Shown here one piece after another: positions 35,931 to 48,255 of a stretch of DNA of 64,000 bases. The DNA lies in the NCBI GenBank assembly GCA_016946835.1, contig JACVTC010000211.1:124001-188000 (forward strand). Reading direction: 5' to 3'. Made by a program: the position numbers and the translations under genes. Under the pieces are notes generated by a model. That model did not search any database. It was given only the letters and a program-made list of their open reading frames with translations, and was not told where the DNA came from. Position 1 is the stretch's first letter, and every line of letters starts with the position of its first letter. The stretch comes from Neocallimastix lanati (nom. inval.) (Eukaryota > Neocallimastigomycota > Neocallimastigomycetes > Neocallimastigales > Neocallimastigaceae).

Positions 35931-38900
35931 TTAATATTTCGATAATATAGAGTCTCTAAATTTATTCATAAGAGTGTTGTTTAAATATTTAGTAAACCCA
36001 TCTGCTAAGTTATCTTTGGATTTAATATATTTTAGTTTTATTAGTTGTTTAATAACTAAATCTCTGACATGGTGGTATCGGATATCTATGTGTTTTGATT
36101 TTGGATTGATTGATTGATTTTCACTATTGTAAATTGTTGCTTTGTTGTATACATAAATTGTGATGTTGTTTAATTTTATATTTAGTTCATTTAAAAAGTT
36201 TCTATACCAAAGTGTGTGCTTTGCACATTCACTTAAGCTGTAATATTCGGCTTCTGTTGTAGAAGTGGAAACACAATGTTGTAACTTTTAATACCAATGA
36301 CGAATTCAACATCTCCAATGTCCTTTATATTAAATTTTTCTTTAATTGAATTTTTAACATTATCAATATCTTTATTTGTACCTGCTATAAGTATATCGTC
36401 AACGTAAACAGATAATATACATACAATTTTGTTTCTTTCATTTATTTTGACATATACACATGGTTCACTTTTAAGTCTCTTGAATCCAATTTTTATAAGT
36501 TCTGAATTTAGTTTATCATTCCACTCTTTACCAGCTTGTTTCAAGCCGTAAAGAGCCTTGTTTAATTTCCAGAATGACTTGCCGTATAAGGGATCTCCTT
36601 CGGGGGTCTTCATGTAAATAACTTCTTTTAATGGTACATTTAGGTACGCTGAATTAATATCGATTTGTTTAATATTAAAATTGTTTTGTACGGCTAACAC
36701 GGTTATTATTCGGATTGTGTCTTGTTTGAGAGTTGGAGCGAAAGTTTCCTTATAATCCACTCCGTATTCTTGAGTATATCCTTTAGCAACGAGTCTAGCC
36801 TTTCTCTTTGTTATGTTGCCATTTGGATCTCTCTTATATTTGAAAATCCAACGTGATGAAATAACGTTGGATCCATTGGGTACTGATTTTACTATTGTAT
36901 AAACATTAAGTTTTCTCATATTGTTTAGTTCCTCTTTTACCGAATTTAACCATTTTATCTTATCGTTTAATTTGAATATATCTCTATAATTGTATGGTTC
37001 AACTAGATTATTTGATTTTGAGTTTGGTGTTTTCGTATTGTTAATCTTTTTTCGTTTTATTATTGTATTATTTTGTTTATTTAATTTTCTTTTATTATTG
37101 TAATTATTTTTGTTGTCAATATTAATGTATATGTTATTGTCGTTGTTGATAATGTTATTGATATTATTGTTGATATTATTGTTGGTATTATTTTTGGTAT
37201 TATTTTTGGTTTTATTGTTGATATTGTTGCTAATATTATTATTCATATTATTATTTCTTGTATTGTCAGGTATGTGAAAAATTTGATTATTATTAGCTGT
37301 GTTGTTATTTATTTTATTTTCTTTTGATTTTATATTAATATCCGATTTATTATCTAAGTAAATTGATTGATTGCTATGTGGATATTGTTTTAAAAATTTT
37401 ATATGACTGCTCTCCCTGAATTCGTTATTGGTAGGGAAGTGATATAAAAGCAGATTTCCGGGTTCGTTTTCCATGAATTCAACAGTACGGGCGGTAACAA
37501 TTTTGTTATATATTAAATCAAAAATTTTATATGCATTAGTATTATTGCAGTAACCAATAAAGACACCAGGATGGGCGTTGTTGTCGAATTTCGATCGAAG
37601 TTCTTTTGGAACATAAAAGTACACACGGCATCCAAAAACACGAAATATATTATAATTAACGGATTTTTTGTAAAGTATCTCGTAAGGGACTTTGTTTTCA
37701 TTGCCTTGATGAGGGAGTCTATTATGGATAAAGTTAGCTGTATCTACTGCGTACTCCCAAAAATGGCGACTAAGTTTCGCTTCATTTAACAGAGCTTTTG
37801 CAGAAGAGATAAGGATACCGTTAAGTCTTTCGACTTTTCCATTTTGGGAAGGATTATATGGAACTGTGAAGTTATGGATTATTCCATTCTCTTGACAAAA
37901 TGTTTGGAAATTGGTATTGCTAAATTCTTTACCATTATCTGACTTGATTGATTTGACGTTAATATTAAATGTATTATATATGTTGTTGTGCCAGATAATA
38001 AATTTGTCGAATATGTCTGTTTTATTTTCAGAAAATATAACCCATGCGAAGCGAGAAAAATCATCAAGGATGGATAGAAAATATTTATTATTGTTAATAG
38101 ATTGTGTGATCGGACCAACCAAATCTAAATGTATTAGATCAAATATTTGATTAGTTTTATTAATTGAAAGTTTGTAGGGTTTATTTTTCATTTTTGAATT
38201 AATGCAAATGGAACATTTGTTATTTTTAATGTTGATGTTGTTTAATTTGTCTTTAATTTTTGAAATATCATAGTGGCCAAGACGTCTATGCCACAGGTTC
38301 ATCATTTTATAATTGTTGATTTTCACTTTGTTGATTTCATATTTATTGTTTTGATTATCATATATAAATTTAGATGGGTTTTTTGAGATAAAAACTTTAA
38401 AAATGTTTTTGTTGTCCGATATTGAATTATAAATTCTTTTTCCATCTTCATTGTAAATGATAGCTTGAGTTGAATTATTATTGTTGTTGAATATTATTTT
38501 GTAATTTTGTTTAATCAATTGATTTATTGATATTAGGTTTCTTTTGATAAATTTTGAGTAAAAAACATCTTTTAGGATAAATTTATGTTCGTCTATGTAA
38601 CCAACAAAGTCTCCAATATAACTTGAACGTATTTCTTTTCCATCGGCAGGTATAATATTTGTGTTGCACTTTTTGAGGTTGATAAGGGAATTAATATCAT
38701 TGGTAGTGCTTATTGAAGCACCAGAATCGAGGATCCAAATCATGAAATTGTTATTATTTATTTCTCGTGTTAATTTGTTGTAATTATTATCAGTCTCGAT
38801 GCTATTAATTTCTATTGCACTTTCCGAGTTATAATCTTTTATAAAATCCTCTTGATAATTATCTTTGTAATTATTAGAAGCATCTATTGAATATACTGGT

Positions 38901-39865
38901 TTGTTGCTTGAAGGGTTAGGATTACATTTTCTTTCTTTGTTTTTGTTTAATTTATTTTTACCAAATCTTTTAGTTTTATTTCTTTTGTTTTTGAAGCACT
39001 CTTTTTGATAATGGCCGTATTTTCCACAAAGAAAGCATCTTCCATTCCTTCTTCGTCTTAATTTGTGGTTTAATTTATTATGGATATGGTTGTTCTTGGT
39101 TTGAAGGTTGAAAACGTTTTTTGGCTTTAATTCTAGTATCTCTTTTTCTTTTAACCTCGAGTATACGATATCCGGAATCAGTCTTTTCACATAGGCACAG
39201 CATTCTTTCCAATTATTATTAAACTGAAAAACATTGATCCATTTTAAATCTTCTGGAAGGGCCCTGGCTAAGATTCCTACCTTAACATTGTTTGCCATTG
39301 TGGAATCTATATTCTCTAATTCCTCTATCATGTTTTGGAGGTTTGCAATAAAAATATGAATGTCATCCTCCATATTGAACTTTAATAAATTTAGTTTTTG
39401 TTTTAGGATCATCTTTTTATGTTCAATGCCTAAAGTGAAAGACTCTTGAAGAAATTGCCACATTTGGTAGGCGGTTTTGTTGTGGCTCTTAAGTAGTGCT
39501 TTTGTTTTCTCGCCGAGGCTGTTGGTAATGATCCACTTGACGAGAATATCTTTCTTTATGTCCTCCTTAGTAGTGTTTGGAGCATACACTAAGGACCCAT
39601 CAAAATTGTCTATTATATAGTTTTCTATATTGTCCGTGATATCGCGCCTTTTAAGTTTCTTCACAACAGGGGAACTAATATATTCTTCTAAATTATTGAT
39701 AGTAAGTAGATATAGGATATTGGTCCTCCAATATTGGAAATTTTCTAGAGTTAGTTCACATACATTGTTGAAGTTTTCCGAGTAGTTGAACTGAATCCCT
39801 TTGGGTAAGATATCATTGGTGATATCTATAAGACGAGAATTATTATTTCTAGCTGGTCTTGGCAT
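35931..39865 (-). pseudogene. Copia-A Gag-Pol polyprotein, truncated in RT/RNase H by a deletion
   Basis: One 1,210-codon frame (39,865 to 36,233). It carries Gag with a CCHC knuckle (CFLCGKYGHYQKEC, about residue 276), protease (WILDSGAS, about 377), GAG-pre-integrase (LWHRRLGHYDISKI), and integrase (HLDLVGP, SDNGKEF, PSQNGKVERLNG). An Asn-rich linker and Ty1/copia RT (DINSAYLNVPL, YVDDILIAG near residue 1,157) follow. After FVIGIK, about 440-450 nt present in Copia-B are missing and the join is out of frame, so the RNase H end (STSTTEAEYYSLSECAKH to LSKY) continues in another frame to 35,931. Gag and integrase could still be made; RNase H cannot. Confidence 0.9.
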
Positions 39866-39980
39866 TTTGAATGAATTAATACTGTAATTATTGTTTTGAA
39901 CGATTTAATCAATATATATATATTTTTAAATTGGAGAATAAAATATAAATTTTCTTGTTGTCTTTTTATACATTTCGAAT
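39866..39980 (-). other. Copia-A leader, proximal part
   Basis: 115 bp between the Copia-A start codon and the Copia-B insertion. It ends in the target duplication cgaat (39,976-39,980), which recurs at 46,238-46,242. Confidence 0.7.
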
Positions 39981-40237
39981 TGTCAAAAATATTATGTTAA
40001 GAAACACTCAAATAAGTTATAATAAACACAATAATAAATATATATGGATTAGTAGTTTTTAGAAAAATATTTTTTTATAACAGTATAAATTATTTTTATT
40101 CTTTTTTGTATAAGATATTATTTTTTATAAAATAATAATTCCATGATTTTTATACTTTTTATTTTAAATATTAATACAAGTAATTGGTCATAATTTATAT
40201 TAAAAATAGATTAATTAAATTAATCATTATTTTGACA
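39981..40237 (-). repeat. 3' LTR of Copia-B
   Basis: 257 bp, TGTCAAAA...TTTTGACA, identical by eye to 45,981-46,237. A polypurine tract (tttttgggggaa on the minus strand) adjoins it at about 40,238-40,250. Confidence 0.95.
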
Positions 40238-40310
40238 TTCCCCCAAAAATCTAGCTTCAAAAAAAAACTTTTTAAAAGATAAAAAAAAATGAATATAGAT
40301 TTTAATATAA

Positions 40311-43300
40311 TTAATTAATTATTTTCGTTAATAAGGTATTTCTAAATTTGTCCATTAAAGAGTTATTTAAGTATTTTGTAAAACCATCAGCAAGGTTGTC
40401 CTTTGATTTTATGTATTTTAATTTTATAATTTTCTTATTTACTAAATCCCTAATATGATGATACCTAATATCAATGTGTTTTGATTTCGGATTTATTGAT
40501 TGATTTTCACTATTATATATTGTTGCTTTATTGTCTACGAAAATTGTTATTTCTTTAATATTTATGTTTAATTCGTTTAGTAAATTTTTGTACCATAATG
40601 AATGTTTTGCGCATTCACTTAAGCTATAATATTCAGCTTCTGTAGTTGAGGTGGAGACATAGTGCTGTAATTTGGAATACCAACTTGTTGGAGTGTCCCC
40701 CATTAACATGAGAAATCCAGAAGTTGATTTTCTTGTATTCGGATCGCCAGCAAAATCGGCATCTACAAATATTTTTAAATTCATTCCCTTTTCTATTTTG
40801 ATTCCATAACTTTTTGTATATTTGAGATATCTAAAAATTTTTAAAACATTCATCCAATCTTCTAAGTTGGGATCTGTTGATTTTCTTGAAGCTCTACTAA
40901 CAGCAAAAAGAATATCAAGACGGGTACAGATAGCTAAATATAGTAAACTTCCTATTGCACTTCGGTATTTTGTTTCATTGAATTTCTTGGTTCTTAGATT
41001 TGGATTTATTAATGGCATAAGATTTTTTACTGGTGTTAAGTTGTTAATATCGAATTTATTTAAAATGTCATTTATATATCTACCTTGATGTAAAATGTAA
41101 CCATTTAAAGTTTTGGTAAATTTTATTCCAATTACAAATTCAACATCCCCAATATCCTTTATATTGAACTTCCTTTGAATAGATTGTTTTACTTTATTTA
41201 TTTCTTGATTTGTTCCTGCAATGAGAATGTCATCAACGTATACTGAGAGAATACAAACTATTTCCTTCCCATTGTTTAATTTAATATAAACACATGGCTC
41301 ACTTTTTATTCTATTGAAACCTATTTTTATCAATTCTTCATTGAGTTTATCATTCCATTCTTTACCAGCTTGTTTTAAGCCGTAAAGAGCTTTGTGAAGT
41401 TCCCAAAAAGATTTTCCGTAAGATGGATGACCCTCTGGTGCTTTCATGTATATATGCTCATTTAATGGTGCATTTAAATAAGCTGAATTGATGTCTATTT
41501 GAACAATATTAAAATTTTTCTGAACCGCGATAACTGTAATGATTCGAACTGTATCCTGTTTTAGTGTTGGTGCAAATGTTTCTTTGTAGTCGATACCGTA
41601 CTTTTGAGTGTATCCTTTTGCAACTAATCTTGCCTTTCTTTTAATAACATTTCCGTTTGAATCTCTTTTATACTTAAATACCCATCGTGATGATATTACG
41701 TTGGATCCTGATGGTACTGTTTTAACAATTTTATAAACATCAAGATTTTTCATGATTTTTAATTCTTTCTTGATTGCGTTTAGCCATTCTATTTTATCTT
41801 TAAATTTAAATATATCCTTGAAGTTATATGGTTCAATTAATGTATTTTCATTAATTTTCATGTCTGATTCATCTGTGTTGTTTATTTTTTTTCTTTTATT
41901 TGAATTAATTGTAAAATTGTTTAAATTCCTTTTTGAATTTTTAGGATGTTGATAGTTTTGATTTTTCTCTTTATTTGTGTTATATTTATTATTAATGTTG
42001 TTAATTTCTTGTTGGTTTTCTTTTGATATTTTGTTGTTATCATTTTCAGTCGTATTTTTAATTTCATTATTAATATTGATTGAATTATTATTGAAATTGT
42101 GATCATTTGAATTTATCAATTCCTGATTGAAAGTATTGTTACTATTATTGATTGAATTATTGTCAATAGTATTGTTGTTATTTTCATTATTATTATTTTG
42201 ATTACTGTTATTAATGATAATTTTTTTATTATTATTTTGATAATTGGGATAATATTTACGACTAATTCTATTTGTTTTAGAGGATTTATTTTTGGATTGA
42301 TTTTTAATATTTTTATTCTGGTTAATATTTCTATTCTGGTTAAAATTTGTTGTAGCATTTCTTTCATTGATAATATCTGTTATTTTATTATTATAATCAT
42401 CAATTTCATTACGGTATCTAAGTCGGTTTAGACAGTTGCTCTCCCTGAATTTGTTATTGGAATGAATACGATTTAAAAAGGAATTTCCTGGTTCATTTTC
42501 CATAAATTCTACAGTGCGAGATTGGATGATTTTATTATTGATAACATCAAGAATTTTGTAAGTGGAAGGATGATCGCCATATCCAAGAAAAATACCAGGA
42601 TGTGAATTATTGTCAAATTTTGATCTTAGTTCCTTTGGCACAAAGAAATAGACTCTACATCCGAATACTCTAAATGTATTGTAATCTACAGACTTATTAT
42701 AAAATACTTCAAATGGAATTTTGTTTTGAATGCCTTGATGGGGAAGTCGATTATGAATATAGTTTGCAGTATCAACAGCAAACTCCCAAAAATCATGACT
42801 GAGTTTAGCGTCGTTAAGAAGTGATTTTGAAGAAGCAATGAGTATACCATTAAATCTTTCAGCCCTTCCATTTTGAGAAGGGTTATAAGGAACTGAAAAC
42901 TGATGATGAATTCCATTTTCTTCACAGAAAATTTGAAATTTACTATTTTGAAATTCCTTCCCATTATCAGATCGAATTGCTTTGATATTTATATTTAATG
43001 AATTATAAATTTTATTATACCAAATGAAAAATTTGTTAAATACATCATTTTTATTTTCAGTGAAGATGACCCATCCATATCTAGAGTAGTCATCTAAAAT
43101 TGAAAGGAAATACTTATTGTTATTTATTGAAGGATTAACAGGTCCTACAAGATCTAGATGTATTAATTCTAAAATTTGTTTAGTCTTATTGGTAGATGGT
43201 TTAAATGACTTATTTTTTAATTTGGAATTAATACATACTGGGCATTTTAATTTTAGATTGATATTACTTAATTTATTTTTTATTTTAGAAATATCATAAT

Positions 43301-43811
43301 GACCTAGGCGTCTATGTCAAAGGTCTATTACTTGTTGGTTATTTGATACTGTATAATTGATTTCGTTATGTTTTGTTGAATTTAAATTTGTTTGGTGTTT
43401 GGAAGTGAAAATTTGATATGTATTTTTATCATTAGATAAAGATTTATAAATTCTATTTCCATTATTATCATAAATTAATGCTTGTGGGGAGTTGTCATAA
43501 TTATTGAATATTACTTTATAATTTTGAGAAATTAATTGATTGATTGAAATTAAGTTTCTCTTAATATATCGTGAATAATAAACATTTTTTAAAATGAATT
43601 TGTTGTTGTTAATGAATCCTACAAAATCGCCACAAAATTCAGATAATACTTCTTTACCATTCGCTAGTAAAATTTTTGTTTTACATTTTTTAATGTTAGT
43701 AAGAAATTTTATGTCATTAATAGTACTGATTGATGCACCTGAATCTAAAATCCAAACTATGAAGTTATTATTATATATATTACTATTTTCGTGATTTTTA
43801 TTATTTATTCT
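40311..43811 (-). pseudogene. Copia-B Pol: protease, integrase, RT and RNase H, one internal TGA
   Basis: In the same frame as the Gag upstream, starting after its TAA. It has protease (WILDSGAS, near 43,740) and GAG-pre-integrase in which the Trp of LWHRRLGH is a TGA (43,317-43,319). Integrase (HLDLVGP, SDNGKEF, PSQNGRAERFNG) and an Asn-rich linker follow. RT (SSRWVFKYKRDSNGN, DINSAYLNAPL, YVDDILIAG) and complete RNase H (FVDADFAGDPNTRKSTSGF, STTEAEYYSLSECAKH, ending ADGFTKYL) complete it. Apart from the two stops no shift was found from 44,909 to 40,311. LTR identity indicates a very young insertion despite the TGA. Confidence 0.9.
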
Positions 43812-44909
43812 TTATAAATAATTAATTTCGATTGCATTGTCAGAGTTATAATCTTTAGAAAAATCTTCTAAGTAGTCGTCTTTATAGTTGTTGTAATTGC
43901 TTATTGAATATAAATGCTTGTTATTAATTTTACTTTTATTATATTTTTTGTTCAATTTTCTTCGAATTTTCATTGATTTATTTTCATTGTTTTGATTCAA
44001 GAGCTTATTTCTTTTATACTTATAACATTCCTTTTTGTAGTGGCCGTATTTTCCACATAAGAAACATTTTCCATTTTTTCTTCTTCTTATTTTTAAATGC
44101 TTATTATTTTGTTTATTTTTGTTTTCAGTTTGTAAATTAAAAATATTTTTTGCGTTTTCTTCGTGAAGTTTTCTTTCCTTGATGTTCGAGAAAAGAATAT
44201 CTGGTATTATTCTTTTTACGTAATTGCAACATTTTATCCATTCATTATTGTACTGGAAAACATTTATCCACCTTAGATTTTCAGGTAAGGCTCTATTCAG
44301 AATCCCTACCTTTACACTATCACTCATGTCTGTATCGATGATTTCCAATTCATCGATCATATTTTGAAGTGTTGCAAGGAAGATATGTATGTCATCATCT
44401 GTGGTAAATTTCAATCTGTTTAATTTATTTCGTAATAGCATTTTTTGATGCTCTTCTCCTAAAGTAAAGGAATCTTGAAGGAAGTTCCACATTTCGAAGG
44501 CGGTCTTACTATGGCTTTTTATTATTTCTTTCGTTTTCTTTCCCAGGCTATTATTAATTATCCATTTGACCATGATGTCATTCTTGATATCTGTTTGGGT
44601 TGTCCCAATATCGTAAACAAGAGAATTATTAAATTTATCTTTAATGTACTTATCTAAATCTTCTTTAATATCTTTCTTTCTCAATTTTTTTACTTTTGGT
44701 AAACTAACGTATTCATCTAAATTATTGATGATTAAGAGGTCCAATACGTTAGTTTTCCAATCTTGGAAGTTTTCAACCGTTAATTCGGTAACATGATTGA
44801 AATTCTTGGAGTAATTGAAAGAAATTCCTTTAGCGAAGAAATTACTTTCTGATTCGGGAATTTCGATGATTTGGTTTCTGGAGTTACTTCTTGAATTGTT
44901 TCTGCTCAT
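43812..44909 (-). CDS. Copia-B Gag (nucleocapsid with CCHC knuckle)
   Basis: 365 codons, ATG at 44,909, TAA at 43,812-43,814. It includes the UBN2-like Gag core of Ty1/copia elements (NFQDWKTNVLDLLIINNLDE, AFEMWNFLQDSFTLGEEHQK) and one CCHC knuckle (CFLCGKYGHYKKEC, about residue 281). Copia-A reads through the same point into protease; in Copia-B a TAA falls between Gag and protease. This Gag could therefore be made alone as a particle protein. Whether the stop is a regulated Gag/Pol boundary or a mutation is open. Confidence 0.85.
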   Translation of the reverse strand: MSRNNSRSNSRNQIIEIPESESNFFAKGISFNYSKNFNHVTELTVENFQDWKTNVLDLLIINNLDEYVSLPKVKKLRKKDIKEDLDKYIKDKFNNSLVYDIGTTQTDIKNDIMVKWIINNSLGKKTKEIIKSHSKTAFEMWNFLQDSFTLGEEHQKMLLRNKLNRLKFTTDDDIHIFLATLQNMIDELEIIDTDMSDSVKVGILNRALPENLRWINVFQYNNEWIKCCNYVKRIIPDILFSNIKERKLHEENAKNIFNLQTENKNKQNNKHLKIRRRKNGKCFLCGKYGHYKKECYKYKRNKLLNQNNENKSMKIRRKLNKKYNKSKINNKHLYSISNYNNYKDDYLEDFSKDYNSDNAIEINYL

Positions 44910-45528
44910 TTTCTATTTTTTATTTTTACCTTCTTATTTTAATTAAAAGTATTTATGTTTTATTATTTTCTTAATTTATTTTTTATTGTTTTTCTTTAAT
45001 TTGTCTTTTATATATTTTTTATTTCTTTAGTTAGATTTTATTTTATTAAATTAAATAATGTAAATTGTAATTAATTTTGATTGGTTCTATTTTTAGTGAC
45101 AATTTATTATTAATCTATTTATATAGATTTTTTAATGATTAATATTTAAAAAATTTAATTTAAAGATATTAATATACATTTTTTTAATATTGATGGAGGA
45201 ATTAGTATAATTTTATTATTACTGAAACCTATCATTTTGATTCTTTTATTAAATAATGTGAATGTGATTATGTTACTATTCCTTTTTTAATTAAGAATAA
45301 ATTATTTTTATTAATATTTATTATAAAGTATTGTATATATTTATATTACGAACAATAGTATAAAGAGATTAATTTATTTATATTAAGTGTATTTAAAAAT
45401 TTTTGTTATTGTTGTGAAAATGATTATATCATTAATTGTTCATATTTAATATATTATTGTAATTTCATTTTAATTAAAATCTTTATTTTAATTATTTATT
45501 ATATAATTGAATTTTTATTATATTTTTC

Positions 45529-45735
45529 TCAGCTTATATAGCATAGCTGACATGTCATGTTCTTTTATTCTCAGCTTATATAGTATAGCTGACATGTTAT
45601 GTTCTTTTATCCTCAGCTTATATAGCATAGCTGACATGTTATGTTCTTTTATCCTCAGCTTATCCTCAGCTTATATAGCATAGCTGACATATTATGTTCT
45701 TTTATCCTCAGCTTATGTCTAATAGCTGACCTTTT
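45529..45735 (-). repeat. Tandem hairpin array in the Copia-B 5' leader
   Basis: About five copies of a 42-bp unit (ctcagcttatatagcatagc then tgacatgttatgttctttta). Each holds a self-complementary cagct...agctg. It lies between the Gag start (44,909) and the 5' LTR (45,981). Confidence 0.85.
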
Positions 45736-45959
45736 GTTTATATTCAAATTCAATTATATTGATGTTGGACTTCTTTGTACAATTATTTTAAATATTAAAG
45801 ATTCCACTTTTATTTTAGTTTTATAATTTATAAATATTTATATATATATATAAATAATTAAAAATTAATATTTAATAATAAATATATAAATTTCAAATTT
45901 ATTTAATGTTAAATTTTTATTTTAAAAAAAAATACTTAGCTTTTATATGGATTAATCGG

Positions 45960-45980
45960 TTGAGATTGAGACTCTTAATC
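45960..45980 (-). promoter_or_regulatory. Copia-B primer-binding site, complementary to a tRNA-Lys(CUU) 5' half
   Basis: The plus strand reads ttgagattgagactcttaat, ending atc, directly against the LTR. This is the anticodon stem and loop of tRNA-Lys(CUU); weaker D-arm similarity extends left to about 45,950 (attaatcggt). Confidence 0.75.
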
Positions 45981-46237
45981 TGTCAAAAATATTATGTTAA
46001 GAAACACTCAAATAAGTTATAATAAACACAATAATAAATATATATGGATTAGTAGTTTTTAGAAAAATATTTTTTTATAACAGTATAAATTATTTTTATT
46101 CTTTTTTGTATAAGATATTATTTTTTATAAAATAATAATTCCATGATTTTTATACTTTTTATTTTAAATATTAATACAAGTAATTGGTCATAATTTATAT
46201 TAAAAATAGATTAATTAAATTAATCATTATTTTGACA
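45981..46237 (-). repeat. 5' LTR of Copia-B
   Basis: 257 bp, identical by eye to 39,981-40,237. It is followed by the 5-bp target duplication cgaat (46,238-46,242). Confidence 0.95.
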
Positions 46238-46242
46238 CGAAT

Positions 46243-47374
46243 GATATAATTATATATATATGGATAAATAAGTATATAAATAAATTTTATATTTTCATAA
46301 TGAATATAAATCTTTTTATTGAATTGATGAATGTTGATTTGCACATTTGACCTTTTGTTAAATTAAATTAATATATATTAATATAAATAAAACTTTTAAT
46401 ATAAATATTTATATTAAAAATAACCTTTTTTTTTTATATATATATACATTATAAATGATATTATTTATATGATTAATTTTATTGTATTGGTTCGTTATAT
46501 TGTTAGTATTAATGATAACAATTTTATAATTAAAATTCTATTTTTAGTGCTTTTATTTATATTAAAATATTATTATATTGAACGATTTATATTATTATTT
46601 CCCTTTTAATTTATTATTTAATTTGGAGTTTATATTTTTTTTTTGTTTAAATGTCTATTTTTAGTTTAATTTCATACTCCTTTAATTTATAACCTTCAGC
46701 TTAAACATTTATAGCTGACCTTAAATATTATATATATATATTTTTTATTTCATACTCCTTTAATTTATAACCTTCAGCTTAAACATTTATAGCTGACCTA
46801 TGATATTGTAAATATATATTTTTTTATTTTATACTCTTTTACTTTATAACCTTCAGCTTAAACATTAATAGCTGACCTTGGGTATTATTTATTTCTTTAT
46901 TTTATCCTTCAGCTTAAAATTATAGAGCTGACTTTATTTTTTTTATTCTTTCTTTATATGCATTTTAGCTTAAATGTGAAAAACATTATTTGTTTATTTT
47001 TGTTTCCTCTATCTTATAAACTTCAACTTAAATATTATAGCTGACTTATCTTTACTATGTTTTATTTATTTTATTTTATTTTATTTTTTTTTTTTTTTTT
47101 TTATGATTTTTATCTTTCAATGATTTATGTGTTTTAATATTCAATAATTATCCGTTTGAAGAATTACTGTTTATTTATAATTTTCAAAATTGAGTAATTT
47201 CTCATGTGTATATTCATATGTTCAAATAATAGAAAAATAAAAAAAAATTAGTATTTGTAAGATATTGTTTATTTATTTATTTATTTATGTTTATTTATTA
47301 ATAAGCAAGTATAATGAAAATTTAAAACTTAACTTTTATGAAATTCTCAATCGGTATGACTGAGACTCTTAATC
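46243..47374 (-). mobile_element. Copia-A 5' leader: hairpin repeats and tRNA-Lys half primer site
   Basis: 46,690-47,045 has about six spaced copies of ccttcagcttaaacatttat then agctgacc, roughly 55-80 bp apart, each with cagct...agctg complementarity. 47,348-47,374 reads ctcaatcggtatgactgaga then ctcttaatc, matching the tRNA-Lys(CUU) D arm to anticodon loop. It abuts the 5' LTR, as expected for a half-tRNA primer. Confidence 0.8.
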
Positions 47375-47643
47375 TGTTAAAAGAACAAAATTAGATGACA
47401 CTCAAATTTTATTAAAAAGATATTTAAGAGTTTTGTTAAAGACATGTTTTTTTTATTTAGTATATTTTATTATTGAATTCTATTTTTTATATATATTATT
47501 ATGGTTATATCTATATTTTTCAAAAACAAAATATATCCTTTTGTATTTATACTTTTTTTATACAATAAAATTATTTCATTATTTATATTAATTTATATTT
47601 TATTTTAATTTATTTATTGTATGACAAATCATTATTTTTAACA
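47375..47643 (-). repeat. 5' LTR of Copia-A
   Basis: 269 bp, partner of 35,534-35,802. It is followed by the target duplication tattc (47,644-47,648), matching 35,529-35,533. Confidence 0.9.
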
Positions 47644-48255
47644 TATTCAATCCGTTCTTATATTTATATTCTATTATTTATTTTATTTTATTTTATTCAA
47701 TCTTTACTTATATTTATATTCTACTATTTATTTTATTTTATTTTATTCAATTTTTAGTTATATTTATTTTCTACTTTTTATTTTATTTTAATTTTATTCA
47801 ATCTGTATTTATATTTATATTCTACTATTTATTTTATTTTATTCAATTTGTACTTATATTTATATTCTATTATTTATTTTATTTTATTCAATATGTATTT
47901 ATATTTATATTCTACTATTTATTTTATTTTATTTTATTCAATCTATTTTATATTTATATTCTACTATTTATTTTATTTTATTTTATTCAATCTGTTTTAT
48001 ATATATATTCTACTATTTATTTTATTTTATTTTATTCAATATGTACTTATATTTATATTTTATTATTTATTTTATTTTATTCAATATGTATTTATATTTA
48101 TATTCTACTATTTATTTTATTTTATTTTATTCAATCTATTTTATATTTATATTCTACTATTTATTTTATTTTATTTTATTCAATCTGAACTTTATATTCA
48201 TATTTCTACTATTTATTTTATTTTAATTATTTTATTTTATTTTATTTAATTTGTA
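47644..48255 (+). repeat. Minisatellite array running into the D5 gene
   Basis: Continuation of the array at 34,606-35,533, with the same ctactatttattttatttta units. It fuses at about 48,255-48,265 with the open frame of the D5 helicase. Frames inside it are low-complexity only. Confidence 0.8.

Noticed and set aside
43317-43319. A non-standard genetic code, since TGA stands where Trp is expected here and possibly at 63,169
   Set aside because: The 1,177-codon RPB2, the 1,210-codon Copia-A frame and other long frames have no internal TGA, and broken genes also contain TAA and TAG.
45960-45980. tRNA-Lys gene fragments at three places (also 151-179 and 47,348-47,374)
   Set aside because: They lack acceptor and T arms and always abut an LTR, so they are primer-binding sites.
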